Source of the DNA: Paracoccaceae bacterium
GTDB lineage: Bacteria > Pseudomonadota > Alphaproteobacteria > Rhodobacterales > Rhodobacteraceae
Reading direction: 5' to 3'
Assembly (NCBI GenBank): GCA_027486345.1
Contig: JAIXPH010000030.1
Location: forward strand, 1 to 64,000
Length of the DNA stretch: 64,000 nt
Every line of letters begins with the position of its first letter. Within the stretch, counting starts at the first letter, position 1. The notes under the pieces are model-generated. The model searched no databases. It saw only the letters and a program-made list of their open reading frames with translations, and was not told where the DNA came from. Positions 17,670-26,533 of this stretch are shown here, one piece after another. Both the position numbers and the translations under genes were made by a program.

Positions 17670-18599
17670 TCAGCCTTTCACCGCACCCGCCGCGATACCG
17701 CGGACGAAGAGCTTGCCGGAAGCGAAGTAAACGATCAGGGGAACAAGGCCGGTCAACAGCGTCGCCGCCATATTGACGTTGTATTCCTTGACCCCTTGGA
17801 CGGAGTTGACGATGTTGTTGAGCTGCACCGTCATCGGGTAAAGCTCGGGCTTGGTGTAGACCACGCCGAACAGGAAATCGTTCCAGATCCCCGTGACTTG
17901 CAGGATGATGGCCACCACGAAGATCGGCAGGCTCATCGGCAGCATGATGCGGAAATAGATTCCCCAGAAGCCCGCGCCATCGACGCGCGCCGCCTTGAAC
18001 AATTCCTCGGGCAACGAGGAAAAATAGTTGCGGAACAAGAGCGTCAGGATCGGCATGCCAAAGATGGTATGCACCAGCACCAGACCCCAGAGCGTGCCGT
18101 AAATCCCCATTTCCCGCAGCAGGATCACGATGGGATAAAGCATGATCTGATAGGGGATAAAGGAGCCGAAGATCAGGATGGTGAAGAAGATGTCCGATCC
18201 CTTGAAGCGCCAGTTCACCAGCGCATAGCCGTTGATCGAGGCCACAATGATCGAAAAGAACACCGACGGGATCAGGATCTGCACCGAATTCCAGAAGCCG
18301 CGCGACAGGCCGTCACAGTTCAGGCCGGTGCAGGCCTCGGACCACGCCTTGACCCAGGGCTGGAAGGTCACCTCAACCGGCGGGGCAAAGATGTTGCCCA
18401 TGCGGATTTCGGGCATGCCCTTCAACGAGGTCATGATCATCACCCACAGCGGCAAGAGGTAATAGACCGAGACCACGAACAGCGTGCCGTAGAGCATGAT
18501 GTTGCCCGGCGAGAGGCGGCGGCGCGGTTTGGGGCCGCGCGGGCCGCTGCCAAGCGCGGAGCGCGCAGAGGCGGGGATTTGGCTTGTGATGTCAGCCAT
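17670..18599 (-). CDS. Carbohydrate ABC transporter permease, MalG type
   Basis: A 309-residue inner-membrane subunit with six membrane segments and the coupling EAA motif ELFKAARVDGAGFWGIYFRI. The N-terminus is cytoplasmic and proline/arginine-rich. ATG at 18599 has GGAGG eleven bases upstream and overlaps the preceding permease gene's end, so the two are translationally coupled; an ATG five codons earlier would destroy this site. It pairs with the MalF-type subunit to form the channel of a CUT1 importer. Confidence 0.92.
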   Translation of the reverse strand: MADITSQIPASARSALGSGPRGPKPRRRLSPGNIMLYGTLFVVSVYYLLPLWVMIMTSLKGMPEIRMGNIFAPPVEVTFQPWVKAWSEACTGLNCDGLSRGFWNSVQILIPSVFFSIIVASINGYALVNWRFKGSDIFFTILIFGSFIPYQIMLYPIVILLREMGIYGTLWGLVLVHTIFGMPILTLLFRNYFSSLPEELFKAARVDGAGFWGIYFRIMLPMSLPIFVVAIILQVTGIWNDFLFGVVYTKPELYPMTVQLNNIVNSVQGVKEYNVNMAATLLTGLVPLIVYFASGKLFVRGIAAGAVKG

Positions 18600-19485
18600 T
18601 CTTCTTGCCTCCAAATTCCAGATAGGCCCATGGGATCAGCACGATCAGCACCGACAGAAGCATCATGGTGGATGCCGCAAAGCCTTGGCCAAGGTTCTGC
18701 GCGGTGAACATGTAGCGGTAGACATACATCGCGGGGACCTGACTGGCGTTGCCGGGTCCCCCCGAGGTCTGGGCGACGACCAGATCGTAAAGCTTGATGA
18801 TGCCCGAGGCGACGAGGACCAGCGTGGTGATGAACACCGGGCGCATCATCGGGATGACCACGAAGACATAGGTTTTCCAACGCGGGATGCCGTCCACGCG
18901 CACGGCCTTCCAGATATCCTCGTCGATGCCCCGCAGACCGGCAAGCATGATGCACATGACAAAGCCCGTGCCCTGCCACAGCCCCGCGATCAGCAGCCCG
19001 TAAAGCACGGTGTCGGGATTGGAGAGCGGGTCGAATTCAAAGCCGGTGAAGCCAAGCCCCCGCACGAATTCCTGAATCCCCAGTTCGGGATTCAGCAGCC
19101 ATTGCCACACAAGCCCCGTCACGATGAAGGACAGCGCGAAGGGATAGAGCATGATGGTGCGGAAGGTGTCCTCGAACCGGATCTTCTGATCCATCAGCAC
19201 GGCCAGCAAGAACCCCATCGTGATCGTCAGCACCAGCGACAGCACGCCGAAGATCATCAGGTTCTGGATCGAGGTCAGCCAGAGGCTGTTGCTCCACAGC
19301 CGCTCATACTGGTCGAGGCCGACGAAGTTCAGCTTGGGCAGCAGTTTCGAATTGGTAAAGGAATAGGTGACCGTCCAGAGCGTGCCACCGACAAAGACGA
19401 CCAGTGCCGTCAGGACCATCGGGATGGCCGCGATCTTGGCGTAGAGGTTGCGCAGGGGACGCATGCGCCGAGGGTTGCCCGCCAT
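18592..19485 (-). CDS. Carbohydrate ABC transporter permease, MalF type
   Basis: A 297-residue inner-membrane subunit with six membrane segments. The coupling EAA motif is DIWKAVRVDGIPRWKTYVFV. It ends in FGGKKNG, its stop overlapping the MalG-type start. The binding-protein gene lies 83 bases upstream. It is one half of the translocation pore of the sugar importer. Confidence 0.92.
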   Translation of the reverse strand: MAGNPRRMRPLRNLYAKIAAIPMVLTALVVFVGGTLWTVTYSFTNSKLLPKLNFVGLDQYERLWSNSLWLTSIQNLMIFGVLSLVLTITMGFLLAVLMDQKIRFEDTFRTIMLYPFALSFIVTGLVWQWLLNPELGIQEFVRGLGFTGFEFDPLSNPDTVLYGLLIAGLWQGTGFVMCIMLAGLRGIDEDIWKAVRVDGIPRWKTYVFVVIPMMRPVFITTLVLVASGIIKLYDLVVAQTSGGPGNASQVPAMYVYRYMFTAQNLGQGFAASTMMLLSVLIVLIPWAYLEFGGKKNG

Positions 19486-19568
19486 GTCCGGTCTCGCTTG
19501 CGAAGGGGAAGGGAAGAGTGACGAAAGAAGGGCTGGCGGTCACGCCAGCCCTTCCGACCAGAAGTCGA

Positions 19569-20798
19569 TCAGAGACCGGACTTCAGGATTTCCAGATACT
19601 TGGCATGGGCATCGGCGGCTGCCATGTCGGACTTCCAGAACTCGGCCTGCAAATCGCCCAGCTGGGTCTGCACGTCCGGCGACCAGAGCTGGTCACCCGA
19701 GGGCATGATGTTCCCGCCCGCAAGGATTTCCAGACCCTTCTTCATGCAGTCGTTGGCCGCGTCCAGATTGACGTCGCCCCGGATCGGCAGCGAGCCCTTC
19801 TTCAGGTTGAAAGCCACCTGCACGTCAGGAGACACCAGAAGGGCGGCCAGACGCTTCTGCGCGGCTTCCTTTTCCGGATCGTCCAGTTTCGGGAAGTAGA
19901 AGGCGTCGCCACCCGTGGACAGGTACTTGTTCAGGCCCAGACCCGGAAGGCAGGTGTAGTCCTTGCCCGCCACTTCGCCCGCGACCTGGAATTCGCCCTG
20001 CGCCCAGTCGCCCATGATCTGACCGGCGGCCTGATCGGTGATGACAAGGTTGGTGGCCTGGTTCCAGTCCTGCACGGTGGACTTGGCGGCCAGTTTGCGC
20101 GCGTCAGCGGCGGCGGTGAAGACGGCGGCCATTTCCGGACCGGCGGCAACATCCATGTTCTTTTCGATGTTCACCTGTTTCCAGATGTCCAGACCGGCGA
20201 CAGCGACGGTCAGCGCACCGAAGGCGAGGTTGGACTGCCAAGGCTGGCCACCCAGCGCCAGCGGGATTTTCCCGGCGGCTTCGACCTGCGGGGCGGAGGC
20301 CACGAACTCGTTCCAGTTCTGCGGAACCGGGAGGCCGAGATCCTCATAGACCTTGTTGGACAGCCACAGCCATTCCGGCGAGTGGATGTTCACAGGGGCG
20401 CAATAGATGCGGCCATCAACGGTGCAGCTGTCCAGGAGCGACGGCGGGAAGATCTTGTCCTTCCAGCCCTCAGCCTCGGCCACGTCGGTCAGGTCGAGCA
20501 TCAGGCCCGCTTCGACCAGTTCCAGCGCCTGCTGGCCGTGGTTGAACTGAGTGGCGCCCATCGGGTCGCCGCCGGTGATGCGGCTGATCATGATCGGACG
20601 CGCGGTGTCACCGCCGCCAGCGATGGCGCCGTCGACCCACTTGTCGCCCGAGGCGTCAAACGCCTTGGCCAGTTCGGCCACAGCGGCGGCTTCACCGCCC
20701 GACGTCCACCAGTGGGTAACTTCAAGTTCGACCGCCGACGCCATGGACGGCAGCGCGACACTGGCCGCCAAGAAGGCAGCAAGTTTCAGTGATTTCAT
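19569..20798 (-). CDS. Carbohydrate ABC transporter substrate-binding protein (CUT1)
   Basis: A 409-residue periplasmic protein. The signal peptide MKSLKLAAFLAASVALPS ends at MASA, and the mature protein begins VELEVTHWWTSGGE, the extracellular solute-binding family 1 start. It delivers an oligosaccharide or glycoside to the two permeases. It is the promoter-proximal gene of the minus-strand operon; a GGAGG-like site (GGGAGGAACC on the minus strand) precedes the ATG. The 83-base gap to the next gene may lower expression of the downstream genes. Confidence 0.92.
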   Translation of the reverse strand: MKSLKLAAFLAASVALPSMASAVELEVTHWWTSGGEAAAVAELAKAFDASGDKWVDGAIAGGGDTARPIMISRITGGDPMGATQFNHGQQALELVEAGLMLDLTDVAEAEGWKDKIFPPSLLDSCTVDGRIYCAPVNIHSPEWLWLSNKVYEDLGLPVPQNWNEFVASAPQVEAAGKIPLALGGQPWQSNLAFGALTVAVAGLDIWKQVNIEKNMDVAAGPEMAAVFTAAADARKLAAKSTVQDWNQATNLVITDQAAGQIMGDWAQGEFQVAGEVAGKDYTCLPGLGLNKYLSTGGDAFYFPKLDDPEKEAAQKRLAALLVSPDVQVAFNLKKGSLPIRGDVNLDAANDCMKKGLEILAGGNIMPSGDQLWSPDVQTQLGDLQAEFWKSDMAAADAHAKYLEILKSGL

Positions 20799-21157
20799 TG
20801 GTTCCTCCCAGTTTCTAAATCGTTATAGAAATAGCCTATAACGTTGTAGTTTTGCCTGTAAAGCAATCTTTTCGCTTGTTTCGAAAAGGGCGAAAGCGCT
20901 TCATTGGGGGCGAATCAACCCCCGCATGGACCGCCAACAACGATGCGCCCGACCTGTTCCGCACAGTTGAAAATGCGCCGCCAAGCTGTTGCCGCGCGGG
21001 CGCTTTCCGACGTTTGCGCGCATCGTCACCCCCCCTCGCGCATCGCCCTTGGCCATCGGTCAGCCCCGGTCGCGCCTGCGGGGCCGTCCGCCCCCTCTCG
21101 ACTTCGCTGCGCGGGCGCAGCATGGCTTTCCGCAGCGCCGCGAAAAGGACAGCCGCT
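20799..21157. other. Intergenic control region between the divergent sugar operons
   Basis: This 359-base gap holds the promoter/operator above and, at 20892-20903, GAAAGCGCTTCA, whose AAGCGCTT core (20894-20901) matches the AANCGNTT pattern of LacI-family operators. The rest (20910-21140) is GC-rich, codes for nothing convincing, and leads to the AAAAGGA ribosome site at 21143-21149 of the LacI gene. An open frame continues upstream of that start but lacks family similarity. Confidence 0.5.
20821..20862 (-). promoter_or_regulatory. Promoter of the sugar operon with an overlapping inverted-repeat operator
   Basis: Minus-strand -35 TTTACA (20857-20862) and -10 TATAGG (20835-20840) are 16 bases apart. 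The perfect inverted repeat CGTTATAG (20821-20828) / CTATAACG (20836-20843), with a 7-base spacer, covers the -10 and start region, a typical repressor position. The AT-rich composition contrasts with the surrounding sequence. The LacI-family regulator encoded divergently is the obvious candidate to bind here. Confidence 0.6.
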
Positions 21158-22198
21158 GTGACAGATTCGCCCCCTCATGCCCCCATGGACCTGCCGCACC
21201 TTCTGGTGGCCGCCGACGAGCGTCCCACGCTCAAGACCATCGCGGCGGCGACCGGGCTGGCCATCGCCACCGTGTCACGCGCGTTGAAGGACGCCCCCGA
21301 CATCGGCGAAGAGACCAAGCGGCGGGTGCGCGAGACGGCGGAACGGCTGGGCTACCGGCCCAACCGCGCGGGCGTGCGCCTGCGCACCGGCAAGACCAAT
21401 GTCATCGCGCTGGTGTTGTCGACCGAAGCGGATGTGATGAACCACACCTCGCAACTGCTGTATTCCATCGCGCGCACGCTGAAGGGGACGGCCTATCATC
21501 TGGTGGTGATGCCCTTCTTCCCCGAAGAGGACCCGATGGCACCGATCCGCTACATCGTGGAAACCGGCAGCGCGGACGGGATCATCCTGAACCAGACCCG
21601 CCCCGATGACCCGCGCATCCGCTACATGGTGGAACGCGGCTTTCCCTTTGCCACCCATGGCCGCACCGACATGGGGCTGGACCACGCCTATTTCGACTAT
21701 GACAACGAGGCTTACGGCCGCGTCGCCGTGCGCCGTCTGGCGTCACGCGGGCGCAAGCGCCTGTTGATCGTCGCCCCGCCCCGGTCCCACAGCTATGCGC
21801 GGCACATGCTGACCGGCTTTTCGGACGAGGCGGCCCATCTGGGCTTGAGCTTCGAGGTGGGCGAAGGCTACACCTCGGACAGTCCCGGCGGCGTGATCGA
21901 GGACGGTGTGGCGCAGCGCTTTCTTGCCCCGAACCCGCCGGATGGTCTTGTGCTCGGCTCCACCACCGCGTCAATGGCGGCGGTGGCCGGGGCGGAACGC
22001 ATGGGCAAGGTCTTGGGGCAGGATTTCGATGCCGTGGGAAAAGAGGCGATCCCCTTTCTCAACCGCTTCCGGCGCGAGATGATCGTGCTGCACGAAGATG
22101 TGGGCAAGGCGGGACATTTCCTTGCCAAGGCGATCATGGCGGCCATCGAACGCCGCGCGCCGGAGCAATCGCAATATCTGGATGGGCCGGAAGACTGA
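21158..22198 (+). CDS. LacI-family transcriptional regulator of the sugar locus
   Basis: A 346-residue repressor. The helix-turn-helix is TLKTIAAATGLAIATVSRAL followed by a hinge helix; the C-terminal part is a periplasmic-binding-protein-like sensor domain. GTG at 21158 is chosen because AAAAGGA ends eight bases upstream; ATG at 21185 is an alternative that keeps the whole DNA-binding domain. It is divergent from the ABC operon and co-oriented with the second TIM-barrel/dehydrogenase pair. It probably represses both sides and is relieved by an imported sugar. Confidence 0.9.
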   Translation: MTDSPPHAPMDLPHLLVAADERPTLKTIAAATGLAIATVSRALKDAPDIGEETKRRVRETAERLGYRPNRAGVRLRTGKTNVIALVLSTEADVMNHTSQLLYSIARTLKGTAYHLVVMPFFPEEDPMAPIRYIVETGSADGIILNQTRPDDPRIRYMVERGFPFATHGRTDMGLDHAYFDYDNEAYGRVAVRRLASRGRKRLLIVAPPRSHSYARHMLTGFSDEAAHLGLSFEVGEGYTSDSPGGVIEDGVAQRFLAPNPPDGLVLGSTTASMAAVAGAERMGKVLGQDFDAVGKEAIPFLNRFRREMIVLHEDVGKAGHFLAKAIMAAIERRAPEQSQYLDGPED

Positions 22199-22210
22199 GG
22201 AGAGTTGCAG

Positions 22211-23266
22211 ATGAAGACGATCAAGGGACCGGCGCTGTTTCTGGCGCAATTCGCGGGGGATGCGGCCCCGTTCAACTCGTGGAAATCCATCACCGCATGG
22301 GCGGCGGACTGCGGCTATCTGGGCGTGCAGGTGCCAAGCTGGGACGGGCGGCTGTTCGATCTGGACAAGGCGGCCAGCTCGCAGACCTATTGCGACGAAT
22401 TCAAGGGTGTCGCGGCGGAAAATGGCATCGCGGTGACGGAGCTTTCCACCCACCTGCAAGGCCAGTTGGTCGCGGTGCATCCGGCCTATGACGTGGCCTT
22501 TGACGGCTTTGCCGCGCCATCGGTGCGGGGCAATCCCTCCGCGCGGGCCGAATGGGCGGTGGATCAGGTCAAAAAGGCGCTGACCGCCTCGCGCAACCTT
22601 GGCCTTTCGGCGCAGGCCACATTCTCGGGCGCGCTGGCCTGGCCCTATGTCTATCCTTGGCCACAGCGCCCGGCGGGGCTGGTGGAAGAGGCGTTCGACG
22701 AATTGGCCCGCCGCTGGCTGCCGATCCTGAACCATGCCGAAGAGATGGGGGTGGACCTGTGTTATGAAATTCACCCCGGCGAAGATCTGCATGATGGCAT
22801 CAGCTATGAGATGTTCCTTGAGCGCGTGGGCAACCATGCGCGGGCGAACATGCTCTATGACCCGTCGCACTATGTGCTGCAACACCTTGATTATCTGGAG
22901 CATATCGACATCTACCACGACCGCATCCGCATGTTCCACGTCAAGGACGCCGAGTTGAACCCCACCGGGCGGCAGGGCGTCTATGGCGGTTTCCAATCCT
23001 GGGTCAACCGCGCGGGGCGGTTCCGCAGCCTTGGCGATGGGCAGGTGGATTTCGGCGGCATCTTCTCGAAGCTCACGCAATACGGCTTTGACGGCTGGGC
23101 CGTGGTGGAATGGGAATGCGCGTTGAAACACCCCGAGGACGGGGCCCGCGAAGGGTCTGACTTCGTGCGCGCCCATATCATCCGGGTGACGGAAAAGGCG
23201 TTTGACGATTTTGCCGGATCGGGTGCGGATCGGGCTGCGAACCGGAAGATGCTCGGCTTGGGCTGA
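22211..23266 (+). CDS. Sugar phosphate isomerase/epimerase-type TIM-barrel protein (second copy)
   Basis: A 351-residue xylose-isomerase-like barrel. Metal-ligand motifs are visible in CYEIHPGEDLHD, MLYDPSHYVLQ, MFHVKDAEL and the final AVVEWEC. ATG at 22211 has GGAG just upstream and lies 12 bases after the LacI stop, so the two are co-transcribed. It is longer than the first-copy barrel and belongs to a different subgroup. Related enzymes act on 3-keto-sugars, inosose or hydroxypyruvate; the substrate is unknown. Confidence 0.82.
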   Translation: MKTIKGPALFLAQFAGDAAPFNSWKSITAWAADCGYLGVQVPSWDGRLFDLDKAASSQTYCDEFKGVAAENGIAVTELSTHLQGQLVAVHPAYDVAFDGFAAPSVRGNPSARAEWAVDQVKKALTASRNLGLSAQATFSGALAWPYVYPWPQRPAGLVEEAFDELARRWLPILNHAEEMGVDLCYEIHPGEDLHDGISYEMFLERVGNHARANMLYDPSHYVLQHLDYLEHIDIYHDRIRMFHVKDAELNPTGRQGVYGGFQSWVNRAGRFRSLGDGQVDFGGIFSKLTQYGFDGWAVVEWECALKHPEDGAREGSDFVRAHIIRVTEKAFDDFAGSGADRAANRKMLGLG

Positions 23267-23273
23267 CCCGACA

Positions 23274-23329
23274 GGAGCGGGGGTTTCACACCCCCGCACC
23301 CCCGTGAGATATTTGAACAACGGGGAAGC
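23274..23329. repeat. Dispersed intergenic C/G-hairpin repeat, copy B
   Basis: GAGCGGGGGTTTCACACCCCCG forms the hairpin, followed by CACCCCCGTGAGATATTTGAAC and an AACGGGGAAGC tail, closely matching copies A and C. It lies between the second TIM-barrel gene and the second Gfo/Idh gene, inside an apparent operon. Confidence 0.75.
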
Positions 23330-23366
23330 AGGCGAGCGCTTCCCGAGACGCAGAGGAGGGTTTTGC

Positions 23367-24542
23367 ATGGCCATCACAGGGGCACATGTGGCGCGGGCGC
23401 CGCGCATTCGGTTGGGCATGGTGGGCGGCGGGCGCGATGCCTTTATCGGCGCCGTGCATCGCATCGCGGCGCGGCTGGATGACCAGTATGAGCTGGTGGC
23501 GGGGTGTTTTTCCTCGAACGCCGAAAAGTCGATGGCATCGGGGGCTGATCTGGGCGTGGACCCCAAGCGCACCTATGCCGATTTTTCCGAGATGGCCGCG
23601 CGCGAGGCCCGGCGCAAGGACGGGATCGAGGCGGTGGCGATTGTCACGCCCAATCACATGCATGCGCCCGTGGCGTTGCAATTCCTGAAACGCGGCATCC
23701 ATGTCATCTGCGACAAGCCGCTGACCGCGACGCTGCCGGAGGCCAAGAAATTGGCCAAGGCGGCAGAGGCCTCGGGCGTGGTCTTTGCGCTGACGCATAA
23801 CTACACCGGCTATCCGATGATCCGCCAAGCCGCCGCCATGGTGAAGGCCGGGGAATTGGGCGACATCCGTCTGGTGCAGGTGGAATACGCACAGGATTGG
23901 CTGGCCGAACCGATCGAACAGACCGGGCAGAAGCAGGCCGATTGGCGCACCGATCCGGCGCGATCCGGCGCGGGCGGGGCGACGGGGGATATCGGCACCC
24001 ATGCCTTCAACCTTGCCGGTTTTGTGACCGGGTTGGAGGTGGAGACCTTGGCCGCCGATCTGCAATCCTTCGTCCCGGGACGGCGGGTGGATGACAACGG
24101 CCATATCCTGATGCGCTACAAGGGCGGCGCGCGGGGGATGCTGTGGTGCTCGCAAGTGGCGACGGGTTTGGAGAATAACCTGCGCCTGCGGGTCTATGGC
24201 ACCAAGTCGAGCATCGAATGGTCACAGGAGGACCCGAATTACCTGTGGGTCGGGCCTTTGGGCCAGCCGCGCTATCGCCTGACGCGGGGCGGGGCGAGCA
24301 CCGGGGCCGAGGCGGGGCGTCTGACCCGCATCCCGCCCGGGCATCCCGAAGGCTATCTGGAAGGCTTTGCCAATATCTATGCCGAAGCCGCCCGCGCCAT
24401 TCTGGCACGGCGGGACGGCACGGCGCTGGATGCGGCGGTCACCTTCCCCGGCCTGAAAGAGGGCGTCGCGGGTGTGGCCTTTGTCGATGCCTGCGTGCGC
24501 TCATCCGGGCGCAATGGGGCCTGGGTCAGCCTGAACGTCTGA
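23367..24542 (+). CDS. Gfo/Idh/MocA-family dehydrogenase (second copy)
   Basis: A 391-residue oxidoreductase. The nucleotide-binding loop is GMVGGGRDAF (17-26), TPNHMH (94-99) is the second conserved strand, and the catalytic lysine is K117 in CDKPL. Active-site residues in the C-terminal domain include GDIGTHAFNL. ATG at 23367 follows GAGGAGGG. Only about 30% similar by eye to the first copy, so it is not a recent duplication. It forms a pair with the TIM-barrel gene upstream. A myo-inositol- or 3-keto-glycoside-type reaction is plausible. Confidence 0.88.
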   Translation: MAITGAHVARAPRIRLGMVGGGRDAFIGAVHRIAARLDDQYELVAGCFSSNAEKSMASGADLGVDPKRTYADFSEMAAREARRKDGIEAVAIVTPNHMHAPVALQFLKRGIHVICDKPLTATLPEAKKLAKAAEASGVVFALTHNYTGYPMIRQAAAMVKAGELGDIRLVQVEYAQDWLAEPIEQTGQKQADWRTDPARSGAGGATGDIGTHAFNLAGFVTGLEVETLAADLQSFVPGRRVDDNGHILMRYKGGARGMLWCSQVATGLENNLRLRVYGTKSSIEWSQEDPNYLWVGPLGQPRYRLTRGGASTGAEAGRLTRIPPGHPEGYLEGFANIYAEAARAILARRDGTALDAAVTFPGLKEGVAGVAFVDACVRSSGRNGAWVSLNV

Positions 24543-24565
24543 CCACTCTGCTAAGGGATTGGGGG

Positions 24566-24585
24566 GGGGCCGAATGCGGCCCCCA
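24566..24585. terminator. Hairpin terminator between converging genes
   Basis: GGGGGCCG (24566-24573) and CGGCCCCC (24578-24585) pair around an AATG loop, immediately before the stop of the antiporter gene and 24 bases after the dehydrogenase stop. There is no long T-run, so termination strength is uncertain. Confidence 0.6.
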
Positions 24586-26484
24586 CTATTCTGCCGCCCG
24601 CGCCGGGGACTCGTCGAGGGACTGGATCAGGGCGGTTTCCAGATCGCGGTCCAACTGCTTGGCGCGGTCGATATAGGCCTGATTGAGGTGGACCGGTTGC
24701 CCCGGCACCCAGAGCGCCGCCAGATCGCGCATCGCGGCGCGGTCCATGTCGAAATACGTCCGGCTCATCTGCGCGGCCTCGTATTCGGTAAATCCCATGT
24801 TTTCCAACACATAGCGCCCGGCCCGGATGGAGCTGTCGAAAGTCTCGCGCACGATGTCATTGGCCCCGGCCTGATAGAGTTCATAGACATGCAGCCGGTC
24901 CCGCGCGCGGGCGACGATGTGCAGGTCGGGGCGTTCGTGGCGGGCGAAACGGACGATCTTGTTGGCATTCTCGCGATCATCCACGGCGACGACCAGCACC
25001 TCTGCCTCGCGCAGGCCCGCGGCCTCCAGCATCTCGGGGCGTGAGGGGTCGCCGAAGAAGCCTTTGACGCCGAAGCGGCGCATGGTTTCGATCGCGGCCA
25101 TGTCACTGTCCAGCACGACCGTGGACAGGCCGCTGGTGCGCACCAGACGGTTGACGACCTGACCGAAGCGGCCGATTCCCGCGATGATGACACGGCCCTT
25201 TTCGTCGATGGTATCGGGCTCCTGTTCGGGGTTGAGCGCGGCCATCCGCTTGGCCAATTGCTCATACCCGATGAAGAGCAGCGGGGTCAGCAGCATCGAG
25301 AGCGAGACCACAAGCTGTGCCATTTGCCCCTCGGCCTGGGACAGCACGCCCTGTTGGCGCGCGAAGGTGGTCAGCACGAAGCCGAACTCTCCGGCCTGTG
25401 CGAGGCCGAGGGCGAAAAGCCAGCGGTCCTTGCCCTGCATCTTGAAGACCACGCCAAGGACCAGCAGCACCGCGACCTTGACCGCGATCATGCCAAGGGT
25501 CAGGCCAAGCAGCGTCACCGGCTGCGAGAACAGCGTCCCGGTATCGATGCCGACGCCCACGGTCATGAAGAACAGGCCCAGCAGCAGGCCCTTGAAGGGT
25601 TTGATGTCCGCCTCGATCTGGTGGCGGAATTCCGAGTTGGCCAGCACCACCCCGGCCACGAAGGTGCCCAGCGCGGGCGAGAGGCCGACCAGCATCATCA
25701 GGAAGGCGATGGCCAGCACCAGAAGCAAAGAGACGAAGGTGGACATCTCGGGCAGGTGGGCGGCATGGACGAAGCGGAACAGCGGGCGGGCAAGGAAATG
25801 ACCGCCAAGCACGATCCCCGCCACGATGGCCAGGGTCAGGAACGTGACGCCCCAAGGCGGCAGATGGTCGATCCACAGCAACAGCGTTGCGGCAGGGCCG
25901 GTGGCGGCATGGGCGTCCTGGGCCGCGGCGCTGGCCATGACCTCGGGATCGGGGGCCTGCCCCGCGATCAGCGGCAAGGCCAGCAAGGGCAGCACAGCCA
26001 GCATTGGGATCACGGCGATATCTTGCGTCAACAGGACCGAAAAGGACGCCCGCCCCCCTGCCGTCCGCATCAGGTGCTTTTCCGACAGGGTTTGCAGCAC
26101 GATGGCGGTCGAGGACAGCGACAGCATCAGCCCGAGGGTCAGCGACACCTGCCAGACAAAGCCCAAGGCAAGCCCGCCCAGCGTCAGCGCCGCCGTGGTC
26201 AGCACGACCTGCGCCCCGCCCAGACCGATCAGCTTGTGTCGCATCTCCCACAGGGCGCGGGGCTCCAGTTCCAGCCCGATCAGGAACAGCATCAGCACCA
26301 CACCGAATTCGGCAAAATGCTGCAAATCCGCCGTTTCCGCCCCGGCCAGCCCCATCACCGGCCCGACGAGGATGCCCGCCGCCAGATAGCCCAGCACGGA
26401 CCCGAGACCGAAGCGCACGGCAAAAGGCACCACCAGCACCGCAGCACCAAGGTAGATGCTGGCCTGCAACAAAAGGCTTTCCAT
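24586..26484 (-). CDS. Kef-type monovalent cation:proton antiporter (CPA2) with TrkA-N domain
   Basis: A 632-residue inner-membrane protein. About 12-13 hydrophobic segments (1-400) carry the CPA2 exchanger motifs (LLTQDIAVIPML, GLAQAGEFGFVL, ALGTFVAGVVLANS). A cytoplasmic Rossmann-type RCK_N/TrkA-N domain follows, with IAGIGRFGQVVNRL near 465. Related proteins exchange K+ for H+ and are gated by glutathione adducts or nucleotides. ATG at 26484 has AAAGGA upstream. It follows the 957-residue protein gene by 49 bases; co-transcription is likely but a functional link is not evident. Confidence 0.9.
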   Translation of the reverse strand: MESLLLQASIYLGAAVLVVPFAVRFGLGSVLGYLAAGILVGPVMGLAGAETADLQHFAEFGVVLMLFLIGLELEPRALWEMRHKLIGLGGAQVVLTTAALTLGGLALGFVWQVSLTLGLMLSLSSTAIVLQTLSEKHLMRTAGGRASFSVLLTQDIAVIPMLAVLPLLALPLIAGQAPDPEVMASAAAQDAHAATGPAATLLLWIDHLPPWGVTFLTLAIVAGIVLGGHFLARPLFRFVHAAHLPEMSTFVSLLLVLAIAFLMMLVGLSPALGTFVAGVVLANSEFRHQIEADIKPFKGLLLGLFFMTVGVGIDTGTLFSQPVTLLGLTLGMIAVKVAVLLVLGVVFKMQGKDRWLFALGLAQAGEFGFVLTTFARQQGVLSQAEGQMAQLVVSLSMLLTPLLFIGYEQLAKRMAALNPEQEPDTIDEKGRVIIAGIGRFGQVVNRLVRTSGLSTVVLDSDMAAIETMRRFGVKGFFGDPSRPEMLEAAGLREAEVLVVAVDDRENANKIVRFARHERPDLHIVARARDRLHVYELYQAGANDIVRETFDSSIRAGRYVLENMGFTEYEAAQMSRTYFDMDRAAMRDLAALWVPGQPVHLNQAYIDRAKQLDRDLETALIQSLDESPARAAE

Positions 26485-26533
26485 ACAAGGTCCTTTCACC
26501 CGGAGCGGGGACAGGACGGGTGGTGAACCGGTC

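Noticed and set aside
20852-21157. Longer open frame upstream of the LacI gene
   Set aside because: Upstream residues are Arg/Pro/Ser-rich, unlike LacI N-termini, and a good ribosome site selects GTG at 21158.
22211-24542. Inositol catabolism (iol) assignment for the second TIM-barrel and Gfo/Idh pair
   Set aside because: No iolB, iolC, iolD or iolE-typical neighbours; the proteins are only family-level matches.
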